Part shown: positions 50,771 through 61,647 of the stretch, piece after piece
Numbering within the stretch: the stretch's first letter is position 1
Layout of the letters: every line of letters begins with the position of its first letter
Source: Owenia fusiformis
Lineage: Eukaryota; Annelida; Polychaeta; Sabellida; Oweniidae
Direction: 5' to 3'
Length of the DNA stretch: 64,000 bases
Assembly: GCA_903813345.2 (NCBI GenBank)
Contig: CAIIXF020000007.1
Location: 22,431,564-22,495,563, forward strand
Program-made: the position numbers and the translations under genes
Notes under the pieces: model-generated
Seen by the model: only the letters and a program-made list of their open reading frames with translations
What the model was told of the DNA's origin: nothing
Databases searched by the model: none

Positions 50771-51450
50771 TACTTTTTATATAAACCACTTATTTAGGAG
50801 ATGCCAGGAGGTAATAACATTTTTACTAATGATGAGATTCTTGCTTTTGTGGTAACCAAAGTAATAACCTGAGGTTTGTGGTAGCTTCAATTTGAGATGC
50901 ATAACGGTATCCTTTTTTAATTGTAGAGAGTCTTAACATTGAGATATCTCTGAGATACCTCTGTGATACCTTAAAGCAGGGATAACCCAGGGAAGCTAAA
51001 AACTGCGGCGTTATATTAAGAACTCATACAATTATTGAAATGAAACATTAAAAACTGAGTTGGTTTGAGAGACTTTTCGTGATATCTTAAAATTTAGGTA
51101 CTTTCAAGATATCTTTGTATTATATCAAATACGATAAGACATTGGAAGGGTAAGTACATTATCAATCATTACATAACCATCCTTGCAAGATCTCAAGTTT
51201 TTGCTACATTGAGATGCACTGTGCATCCATGAACATTCAACTTGTGTACATGAAATATTTTGTGAAACACTTTTCTACCGACTTAAAATTAAGCTTTTGT
51301 AAACTTTAAACTTCGAGATACCTATGTGGAACTTTACTTTCGGCTGGTTGAGAAAATTCTTAACTGTAATGACATTGAGATGCTTTTGCGATGCCTAAAA
51401 TATGATATCTACTAAAGGATGGTGTGCTAACATTGTCACACTTTGATAAG
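50368..51450. repeat. Degenerate GAGATGCC / GAGATACC repeat field
   Basis: Seen: the octamer-like motif (A)ATGAGATGCC and close variants (GCGATGCC, GAGATACC, GTGATACC, GAGATATC) recur more than a dozen times, densest at 50385-50620 (often with AAT or CTAA on one side) and sparser to ~51450. Spacing is irregular, roughly 10-40 bp. The tRNA-Asn gene sits inside the field. Immediately downstream begins the polymerase gene. Function unknown; could be a decayed satellite or a subterminal repeat of a larger element. Confidence 0.65.
50697..50770 (+). tRNA. tRNA-Asn (GTT anticodon)
   Basis: Seen: a full cloverleaf. Acceptor stem GTCTCCG (50697-50703) pairs with CGGGGAC (50763-50769), with discriminator G at 50770. 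D stem is GCGC/GCGC, anticodon stem TTCGG/CCGGA with loop CTGTTAA (anticodon GTT at 50731-50733), T stem GGTGG/CCACC. Internal A box TGGCGCAATCGG and B box GGTTCAAGCCC are present. A TTTTT terminator follows at 50774-50778. No intron. One T-G wobble in the anticodon stem and one in the acceptor stem, both tolerable. Decodes AAC/AAT. Confidence 0.95.
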
Positions 51451-51486
51451 ATATGAAGAATCCATTCATCTGTGTGATACCAACAC

Positions 51487-54400
51487 ATGCTGCATGATAA
51501 GTTCCGCTATAAAAACACGGATGATGAATGTACAATCTATTCCACCAACATGAATTGCAAACATTGTGGCAAAGTCTTCAAAACCGAAAAGCAATGCGCG
51601 TCGCATGTAAAGAGTGTACATCCTCTTAAAATGATCAGTTGCGAGGGGTGCTCAAAATCATTCAAGAGGAAAGATGAAGAGGCATATGAAGATATGCAAA
51701 GGGCTGTATCAAGTAAGTGGATTTTTTGTATTTCACTCTGTGTACTTAGAAATAATCAGTAAAACACGATGACGTATTAGTGCAGAAATATTTTTAAGAA
51801 TACAGAAAAAACAAGGTGACATTTCAAGAACCGCATGAATAATCAATTCTTATATATTCAGCGTCTCGATAATTGGTAATGTTTATTGATTTTTTTTTCA
51901 CTATTTTACAGGATAAATCCAGTACATCTGAATCATCTCAACCAACGCTGGATAGTTTGTTTGAAAGAATGCTATGCATGGTAAGCGATGCACAATTATT
52001 AATTATAGTTTAAAATTAATCGAAGTAGGTTTCGAAATATAATTTATGCTTAATTCTAAAATAAAGAAAGAAATGGGATATATTTTATTCTATTTAGGCA
52101 TACCATCATAAAACTATGTATTGGTAATCAGGTTGGTAAAATCAAAAATTACATTAAGAATATTCTAATTTCAGATATGCGGACTCTCCTTTGAAAACCA
52201 ATACAAATTGGACCTCCACATGTCTGTGGTACACACTGAAGTACGTATTCGTCGGATCATTCTTTTAATATAATTTTGATTTTATTATTGCGAAATTTAG
52301 TATTTACACATACTTTATATTAAACTGATAGAATACTACATTTTAATGTAATACTTCATTCCTCTCAATATCATCATGTACCTTTAATATATAAATATGT
52401 TGGTTCGCTCATTCTCCAACATTCGTTTATTTACCAGCCTCAACCAGAAAATGATGAGCAATCCTTAGGGTCCCAGGATTCTAGTTCCGGAAGCGAAAGC
52501 GGAGATGAGGATTCCGATCATGTATGTGGAATATGTTCATACATCCATGTAGAAAATGCGATTATCATCGTTATAATCTTAAATCTCATTTATACATTTC
52601 GGTATCTTGAAATGTAGCGCTTGTAGTAAGCTAAAAATGAAGTGCATAATCATTGGAGCATTATTTTGATACATTTTTATTTTCATTTTGTTATTTACTA
52701 TTTATTCAATTCGTACTGTATATTTAACTTTTAGAATACAATACTCAACATTACTATTCATCAATTCCTTCCAACATTTTCCACCATTCTTTTTATTTAC
52801 CAGCCACAATCAGAAAATGATGAGCAGTCAGATAGCACCGTGGATTCTAGTTCCGGAAGCGAAAGCGACAGTGAAACGGATGAGGATTCCGTTCATGTAA
52901 GTGGAATTTGTCATTGTACATAATCATTGAACCATTATTTTGTTTCAATTTTTTATTTTCATTGTGTTATTTACTATTTGTAGAATACAATACTCAATAT
53001 TACTGTTCATCAATTCCTTCCTACCGCTGGTACTGTGGTTGCGTTCATTCTTCAATTTTCGTTTATTTACAGCCTCAGTCAAAAAATGATGAGCAGTCCC
53101 AAGGGACCGAGGATTCTAGTTCCGGAAGCGAAAGCGGAGATGAAACGGATGAGAATTCCATTCATGTATGTGAAATTTGTTCATACATCCATGTAGAAAA
53201 TGTGATAATCAACGTTATAATCTTAAATCTCATTTATAAGTTTAGGTTATTTGAAATGTAGCGTGTTTGCAGCAAACCAACCCAAATACAAAAAGTGATG
53301 ACTATTTGTAGTTCATAACTTAATTATTCCATTTTTAGGAAGACACATCAGCTGTCGCTACATGTACATCACCTGATTCACAAACACAGAATCCTACAGG
53401 CACAGGCGACAGTGACGCGGTTAGTTTAATGAGCTTCCAATTACATTTTCCAAGATTTGGATTTTTTTCTTAAAAGTAAAAACAAACAGTTTTTGATTTC
53501 GACTTTATCTTTTATTTTCTATACTAGTTACAGAAGCGTAAATAAATGAGCTTTTCGACTGTATATCATACTTAGATTTATGAAACAATTCAAAGTTACA
53601 TGTAAACGTACATAATGAATAATCAAATACTGCACGATCACATGTTACTCTCCACTTTCATGCGATTAAATAATATAATAAAACAATTATACACCATCTG
53701 CATTCGCTCGAACAAACTATAATTGTGTGAATGATTCATTAAGTAATTTCTTTCTTAGGCCCAAGATCCGATTGCATATATATACCGAATGCTGGAGCGG
53801 CAACAGCAGCAAGTTAATGCTCTGCTGCAACAGCAGAGATGGCTGTCGACGTCCATACATTCGGTACGCGATAGCATTATACGTTGCTTTTGTTCTTGTT
53901 TTTAAAATTATTCTGTGTTTTATTAAATATATAAAATATAGAATAAAATATTGATACACGCAGTTGTATATTTGATTAACTTATCTTCATACAAGTGAAA
54001 TAATCACTAGATATCATTTATTGAATATTATTTTATTTTCTCATTTAAGAATTTAAAACGCAAACGGTCGTCAAATGACTCTGCATCAGTTAACGCCGTT
54101 CCAGCAAAACGTCCAGCTCCCAACTCCACACCTCCTAGCTCTAACTGTAAAATAGTTCCTGCGGAAAAAAGGTTTCGACACCCCATGAGGAGGCAGGAAC
54201 TTACGGTAATATCATGTGTTATATTTGATCAAACTGTGCAATACATATCATAAATGTCGTATATTCGTATTCTTACATTCACTTACCCAAAGCAATGATA
54301 CTTAATCTGTTCGCAAGATATCACATCCATTCATAGTTTATATGATACACTGTAATGTTCTTACGCATCATATCGCATAGCAATTATATAACGTCATCTC

Positions 54401-57400
54401 TTCAGGCATCTCAAGCGAAAGAGGTGGAGGAGGCGATGAGGATCATAATGAATGACACCTCCAGTGTGAAGTGAGTATAAAAAAGTTTTCATGGGTTTTC
54501 ACATAAAACATATTGTTTACTAAAAGCATCACATCATCGTATACAATTACCGAAACAATTGAATATATTACTAAAATATTGCTTAAAATCAAGAAAATAC
54601 AAAAACACTATTCAATCAGTTGCATATAATCAACACCACTAAAGTAAATGCAATTCAGGAAGACCCGATCAATTATGGAAAAATATGAATTGTATACGTC
54701 ATGTAAAGTATTTATTTATTCAATTACATGCAGCTCAATTTACAAATATTTTATTATTTACATGCAGCAGTGATACAGTAGATGCAGAACCTTTCATCCA
54801 AATTGAATCAGAGGAAATCGTTGATGACAATCAATGCGTGAGTGTTCCACATGATCAAGTTGAATCTAAACAAGTTGAATCTAAACAACCCGCAACCATA
54901 CAGGTGCATTCAGATAACCCTCCATCGAACAACCATAGAAAAAGTGGTAATTATCATCAAATCCTCTAATATATAAAGAGAGGGTATAGCATAGCTCAGA
55001 CAATGTAAACTGTATTCAATCTCAAAATAATGCTAACGTTTCAATTTTGATTGTGAATTATTAGAAAACAAAAAGAATCACTAAGCAAAATATGCTATAA
55101 GAAGATTCAAGATCGCGAAACACCTGAATCAAAGGTAACAATGATAACTCAAATATTGCAAAAATAAAAAAAATGCTTATTAAAAGAATGATTGCATTAT
55201 TGTTGTGCATGCATTAATTAAACAGCATCCGTCATATCACATTTAACTCTTTATTTTTCTAGTAAAATCATACAAATGCAGAACCTGCCGTCAAACTTTC
55301 ACGAATAGGAGAGATCTCCACAGACATAGACTCAAAAACCATTTTCAGTCGGGTGGAAAGCTTCACGAGATGCCATGGGAAAGTCTGGAAGAAGCACCAT
55401 GGGTCCGTGAAGATGGAACAATAGATACATCCCTCCAAGAGGAGTATGAGGATAATAGAGGACTCATACTCCAAGAAAATAGGGTATCTGACATATTTTC
55501 CGTTTACAACTTCCCAGTGTCTAGCTCATTCACTAATAATGATGTTATAAATTTTTTTGAATTTATTTTAAGTGAACAAGAACATAGTTTTAAAGTCAAC
55601 ATTGCTGTCTCAATGATTCTGAGACACAGGGAAACAGGCAGGTACAGATACTTTAACGCGGGGCCCAATGTGTATCAATTTGATCAACCCTTTTTAGTGC
55701 ATGACAACGACAGCATAACTAATTTTAAGGAAAAAATTATGGAATTAACATTAGAATCGTTCACACAAAAACTAAAAGAAGATACTAAATGGGATGCTGT
55801 GCTTGTCACGAATATCAGTTTTGTTGTGTATGGTTTAAACTATGTTATCGGGTCTAAACCTGTTGTCCTTCCAGATCACATCAAACATAACAAATCTTTG
55901 ATAAACCTCACTCGAAGACCTCATTCAAAAATATATCAAGATAATTTATGCATATTTCGCTGTATCGCATTGGCACAGGGTGTGCCATTTAAATCCCATT
56001 CAATAGCTGCGTTTGAAACAAAAGTACGTCAAAATTACGCCAAATGGAGGAATTATGTTGCTGACAACTTTCCATCAAAATTTGCCATCCCAGATTCACC
56101 AGGCGATTACAATGGTTTTAATTTAAATCATTTACCGCAACTCGAGGAATGTTTTGATACTTCAATATACATGTATGAATTTGTTAATGAATCTATGGTA
56201 CGTAGTCTGTACCATTCAACTGTCGATAGATATTCGATCATTTTGCATTGTAACTTACATGAAGATCACGTAAGTTACATTAGAGATATCAGCATGTATG
56301 CGAAGCGATATAAATGCGGAACATGCAAACGCTTCTTTCCAAGACTTGATAACATGATACGACACCAGAAGGTGTGTAGTAATCAAACCAAATATATATA
56401 CCCCGGTGGTTACTGGTGTTTACGTAAAAACATTTTTCAAGAATTGGAGGAAGTTGGTATCTCTGTTCCAAATGATTTAAGATTTTCACCATACTTTTCT
56501 GTATTTGATTTTGAGGCGTATCTCCGGCAGGTTGACTCCTCCTCAAATAAGGAGGAAAATAATCTAAAATGGACGCACGAACATATCCCCGTTTCTGTGA
56601 GTGTTTGCTCTTCAATTCCTGGTTTCCAAAATGCAAAATGTTTTGTGAATAGTGAAAGTACGTTTCAATTAGTACAGTCAATGGTAACCTACTTGAGAGA
56701 AATACAATCAAAATGTTACACCTTGCGCTTGAACACTTTTAGGAAATATCTCGAACAAATAGATTCACTAATCGAGAAATGGAAACCTATCAAATACGGG
56801 GACAATACTTCCGATATGGAAGGTGATGATGACGGGGAACCGTATGGATCTGCAGAGTTCAGAAAACTATTGAACAAAGAAAACGCATTTGATAAATTTT
56901 TGAAGTCATTACCAGGGAATTCATCTCGCCATGACACTTATAGTTCCTCCTCTTCTAATGAAGACACTGTCTCAACCTGTAGTTCCAAAGTCACCGAATT
57001 ATCAGAGTGTGTTGTACCCGAACAATCAAACGACAATCAAATACCATTTTGCTCGAATCATAACACTGAAATTGGCAAACATCGAATGCACTCAAAACTG
57101 GTAAGATTGAAGATACGATTTCACAGTTATCTCAATACTCTACCTATCATAGGATTTAATAGTGCAAAATATGATCTTCCTCTAATAAAACAAGTTCTCC
57201 CCAAAGTATTGAATCTCGATACAAACTTACAATTCATGACAAAGAATAACAATTCGTATCGATGCATATGTACTAAAGATGACTTGAGATTTCTTGACAT
57301 CACAGCCTTTCTTCCACCAGCTACCTCATACAAAAGCTTTTTGCAAGCCTTTGAGGTACCAGAGCAAAAGGGATTTTTCCCTTATGAATATTTTCAATGC

Positions 57401-59785
57401 CCAACTCAGTTATCCGAATCTCAACTCCCCTCAAAGGAAAAGTTTTACTCATCATTGAAAAGACTTAATACCTTAGAGGAAGATCATATTTTATGGGAAA
57501 AGGGAGGTAGAGTAGGATCGGAACCACCGACCCTAGAAGATAATTATTCTATGTTACAAGAGGTCTGGAATGGTTTTCCGGCGGGTGAAAAAAATTTTGA
57601 ATCTTTTTTGATTTGGTACAATAATCTAGACGTAGAACCCTTTGTAGAGGCTGTGAACAAAATGGTTTCGCTAAATAGCGAACAAGGTATAGATATGTTA
57701 TATGAATTTATATCTGTCCCTGGTATAGCAAAGAAACTATTGTTTGAAAGTGGTAGGAAAAGTGGCGCTCACTTCCCTTTATTCAACAAACAATTTGAAG
57801 ATACGTACAAGTGTATAAAGAACAATATTGTGGGAGGTCCTTCCCTTGTTTTTTCGAGATATCAAAAAGCGAATGAAACCTTTCTCAGAAATGATCCAGA
57901 GAAACCTACAGGAAGGATAATAGGTCTAGACGCAAATTCCTTATATCTCTACTGTTTATCATTAGAACTTCCTTGCAATTCGTTCAATGTACGACATTCT
58001 AACAAAGATTTCATCGTTGAAAAGCAAACAATTCATGAATCCATGTTTGACTGGTTAGAATGGGAAAATTTGAGACATGGTGTACATTATTTACATCAAA
58101 TGAACAATGATAAAGAAGTACAAATCGGCGTTTACCCTGTTGATGGTTTTGACGCTTCCACAAATACTGTAGCTAATTTTGATGGTTGTTGGTATCACGG
58201 TCATGACTGTGAACTAGTCAAAAGTGCAATGTCGACACCTAAAGGTAGGGCTCTTTTGATGGATCGTAAAAATAAAACAGAAGCCAGAGATGCTTTCATA
58301 AAAAGTCAGGGATACAATCTTGTTATAATGAGAGAATGTGAATTCAAACTAGCTCTAAAACAATCGAATGAACTTAGACAGGTGCCTTCCGGTAAAAAAA
58401 TGAACCTCTCACAATTTCACGATTCGAGGAGATTACCTTTTCAAAAGAAATTTCCAACTAAAATCAAAAATACCGATGTCATTTTGAAATCCATTTTAGA
58501 TGATACTCTATTCGGTATGGTGGAGGTTGACATTAAGGTACCCACTGACTGGCAATCTGAGTCAATGAAACAAAAGGTTGTAGCCCAAATGGGTAGCCTA
58601 GTTTCACCAGAGCAATACTTTGGCGAATTTTCACCCATATTTTGCACAAGTGAAGTACCATTTTCATGCATTGGTGACTATATGCAAGACTATATCAAAC
58701 AAAATGGTTTATCGCAAAAGCCAAGAACGTTGTTGGTAGGTGGAATGTCCGCTACCAAAATACTGTTATCCACCAGTATTTTGAAGTTTTATTTGGAACA
58801 TGATTTAGTAGTTACACGCATATATCAGGTCATTGAATTTGGCAAAATGGCATGCTTCAAACCATTCACGCAACATATTACCGAGGCTAGACGAAATGGC
58901 GATAAGGATAAGAAATTTGAAATGTTAGGTCTTTTGGCTAAGTTGCAAGGAAACTCTGGATACGGTACTCTTTTGACCAACCAAGAGAAATTTATGTTAC
59001 ATGATTTCTTTAGAGACGAATTCAAAGTCATGGCGAGTATAAATACTCCACATTTTAGAAACATGGATATTATCCACGATTCGCAAAATCTAGATGATGA
59101 CCCCTTTTACGAAATCCAATCGGCCAAAAAATTTCTGAAGTTGAACCTCCCCATTTATTTAGGATATTACGTTTTGCAAAACGCGAAGCTCCATCTTTTG
59201 AAATTTTATTACGATGTTCTTTGCGAATATGTACACAGGTCAGACTTTGAAATGGTTGAGACGGATACTGACTCGATGTACTTTGCAATTAGCGGAGAAT
59301 CATTGATTGATGTAATCAAACCTGAAAAATTACAAGATTACACAGATATGCTGGAAAACCAATGCAATGATACATATGTACCTACCTGGTTCCCTCGGAC
59401 ATGTTGTTCTATTCATAAAAAACAAGACAAAAGGGAAATTGGGTGCTTTAAAGAAGAATACTCTGGGGTAGAATCTGTAAGCCTCTGTAGTAAAACATAC
59501 ATCATTTCTGACCCAGAAAATCTGAGAGAACCTTTTAAAGTCTCCACCAAAGGGTTAAATAAATCACAGCTTACCCATCCCTTACAAAGCTTTAGAGATG
59601 CATTGACAAATAAACAAAGTGAATTGACAACTAATGTAGGCATCCGTGTAAAGGATAATGCTGTGTTCACATACAGCCTGGGTAGAAAGGGCTTTACATA
59701 TCTTTACTGTAAACGGAAAGTATTGTCAGATGGTGTATCTACTGTTCCACTGCCTTTAACTTTAACACCAGTGAAACGAAACTAA
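51487..59785 (+). CDS. Spliced zinc-finger / OTU-like / protein-primed family B DNA polymerase with Vsr-like endonuclease module
   Basis: Exons: 51487-51712 (start uncertain, frameshifted), 51912-51980, 52175-52240, 52438-52521, 52804-52896, 53073-53165, 53339-53419, 53759-53863, 54050-54205, 54406-54470, 54768-54946, 55263-59785. From the second exon on all phases agree, giving ~1837 codons. N-terminal part: C2H2 fingers in exon 1 and across exons 2/3, acidic Ser-rich repeats, a Gln-rich segment, basic KRKR, and a C2H2 finger opening the last exon. In the 1471-codon frame from ATG 55370: OTU-like D191..C194..H300, zinc finger C316/C319/H332/C336, exonuclease residues D380/E382, N597/D602 and Y750/D754, polymerase motif A D854, Vsr-like segment ~915-995, motif B KLQGNSGYG at 1191, motif C D1299/D1301, and KTY at 1375. 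These are marks of protein-primed polymerases (DNA_pol_B_2). Exon 1 is out of frame with exon 2. Probably mobile-element or viral in origin; active versus domesticated cannot be told. Confidence 0.85.
52438..53165 (+). repeat. Tandemly triplicated exon-intron unit inside the polymerase gene
   Basis: Seen: three exons (52438-52521, 52804-52896, 53073-53165), all phase 0-0, each starting with PQ, containing NDEQS then DSSSGSES, and ending in H before GTATGT, GTAAGT or GTATGT. The introns are also related: the first and third share GTTCATACATCCATGTAGAA, and the first and second share CATAATCATTG. The second intron lacks ~100 bp. Unit spacing is 366 and 269 bp. The product gains three acidic, serine-rich, probably disordered segments (casein-kinase-like SES/SDSE sites). 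Confidence 0.9.
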
Positions 59786-60736
59786 TCATGATTTTTGTGT
59801 GAACATTTTATTGCCGAGTTGAATGAATGTATCATAATAACTGCGATGTCAACACATTTTAAGGGAACTATTGTAGAGAATGTATTTTCTGCGCATTTTA
59901 TTAGTAGATCATTTATCCATTTATCAGCTGTTATATTATTTATTTTTATTTTATATATATACTTTTAAAAACAGCATATGTTCTTTATATTGTTTACATC
60001 ATCAAGGTGTCATGTAGCAATTTGTACATACTAAAGAATATTAAAACATACGCAAACTTTAAATTGTAATATAATGAGTAAATTAAGGTTAGCAAACAGA
60101 GAGAATAGCGATGTAAAATGAGGTGATCTATGATTATTTTGAAGTTGAATACCAATAAGAGCCAGTTTATGGTTCATGGTTATGTTATGATAATATAAGA
60201 AGAATGCATTTTCTGTATATTTTTCATTTATTATCATTAATAGTCTCTTATCAATATACACATATTCGTGATATTCACAACAAGGTGATTTAGCGATTAG
60301 TTTCAGATAAGCTGACTTCTTGATGAATGATATTGTTTGTGATATAAATAAAATCAACAATTTAAACTAAGATATTTGATTGTATTTGTTTATATATTGA
60401 AAGAAAGTGAGAAACAGAAAATATATAATCTATTTTTATATTCTTTATCCTTTTACAACACCATCACCACTTAAGTACACTCCCCTTCATAAGTTTACCA
60501 ACTGTCACGGATGTAATAATCTCTTGAACACTGCGATGCACTGATTTGAAAACTGTGAAGTGAAACACCTCTGTAAGTGGAACACTTTCAGAATCCCAAG
60601 ACAGATTGACTTATATAAGTTGAGCACCTCACAGGTGCCAAACGTATTCCACTTAGACAGGTTTTACTGAATTTTAAATGAAACATACCGATTTTCACAA
60701 TGTTCGAGTGATCAAAAACGAACCATGGGTTTCCTT
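59786..60736. other. Intergenic space between convergent genes
   Basis: A+T-rich. A minus-strand 109-codon frame at 60031-60360 is hydrophobic, A+T-driven and without a domain, so I leave it out. Phrases AGTGGAACACTTTC and ATTCCACTTAGACAG at 60575-60660 look mutually related. No element terminus could be identified. Confidence 0.4.
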
Positions 60737-61309
60737 CTAAGATGTCCATGTCATCCATTTAGCTGGTTTTATAGATCGTTTTGACTTATTCACAATGATA
60801 TCATGTTTATCATCACGCTGATTCTTGATCTTGCTAGAATATATTTTAGAAGATAACAAAGTTTTAGGTACGTTCATATCAACTAACACTTTATAAAATT
60901 CCTTCCATCCAGCAGGTTGCTTAACCGATGAGGAAGCAGCAATATAATATAGAATATCACATATACAAGAGTTGGCAAAATGTAGTCCATCAATATTCAC
61001 TTCTCCTTCACTATTCCAACTAACACGATTTGAGTCGTGTTCTGTTATGAAATTAAGTAATGAATTCATTTTGCTCTGCCATTTCGGAGAATACTGTTTT
61101 AAAAGGGTAGTAACATCAGCCATCTCTGTGGCATCCATTTGAGCTATATCATTTTTATCATTGTCAATGTTCGATTTTTTTGTGACTTGATCATCACTGG
61201 GTGTAGTGGACTGCTCCGTGTTATTTTGGATGTTAAGTAATGATGTGTCATCAATGTGTTGTAACAAATGTTGGTATTTTTCATATGGAATCAGCACTGA
61301 TTTTTTCAT
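60737..61309 (-). CDS. Small protein, possible companion of the polymerase gene
   Basis: 190 codons from ATG at 61309-61307 (a GTG codon at 61312 directly upstream is not needed) to TAG at 60739-60737. The N-terminal SVLIPYEKYQHLLQ is followed by a polar Ser/Thr/Asp linker (~25-60). A helical region ~65-95 and a middle segment around VSWNSEGEVNIDG (~97-109) follow, then PAGWKEFYKVLVDMNVPKT (~135-153) and a basic C-terminus. I cannot name the family with certainty. From memory, small proteins with an N-terminal LIP.E.Y motif and a W-x-x-x-GE-x-x-x-DG segment recur beside family B polymerase mobile elements in animals; this is unverified. It is convergent with the polymerase gene, 951 bp away. 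A LINE poly-A tail lies 117 bp upstream of its start, in what would be its promoter. Confidence 0.6.
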   Translation of the reverse strand: MKKSVLIPYEKYQHLLQHIDDTSLLNIQNNTEQSTTPSDDQVTKKSNIDNDKNDIAQMDATEMADVTTLLKQYSPKWQSKMNSLLNFITEHDSNRVSWNSEGEVNIDGLHFANSCICDILYYIAASSSVKQPAGWKEFYKVLVDMNVPKTLLSSKIYSSKIKNQRDDKHDIIVNKSKRSIKPAKWMTWTS

Positions 61310-61425
61310 CACTGATTTCCATGTAGATACAACTTAAGTTTTTGTTTGATACTCCTTAATATGTCAGCGACCACTTTGTGGTTTCTTACCAATGCGGCTC
61401 TCTGTTTCAGTATACCTTTTGTAGA

Positions 61426-61442
61426 TTTTTTTTTTTTTTTTT
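61426..61442 (-). other. LINE poly-A tail (seen as T run on the + strand)
   Basis: A 17-nt T run on the plus strand directly outside the LINE 3' untranslated region marks the element's 3' end and the insertion point, 117 bp upstream of the small ORF at 60737-61309. Confidence 0.85.
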
Positions 61443-61647
61443 ATAAAAATATTTATTCAAAAACATAAACGCAAAATACATAAACACAAACAATACTTAA
61501 ATCAATAAAACTATGCACAAACGGAAATATACATATATCATGGATTAGAATTTATACAATAGTAAAATAGGATTTTCACAGCATTATATACTCTATCAAA
61601 ATTTTGATCCTTATACAATAGTAAAAGTCCAGAAAATCCATTCAATC

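Noticed and set aside
55048-55137. Possible extra exon between 54946 and 55263
   Set aside because: All three phases meet a stop after the apparent acceptor at about 55063; the direct join 54946 to 55263 keeps frame and completes a zinc finger.
60031-60360. 109-codon hydrophobic minus-strand frame
   Set aside because: A+T-driven composition (Ile/Leu/Phe/Lys), no domain, and no sign of regulation or splicing.
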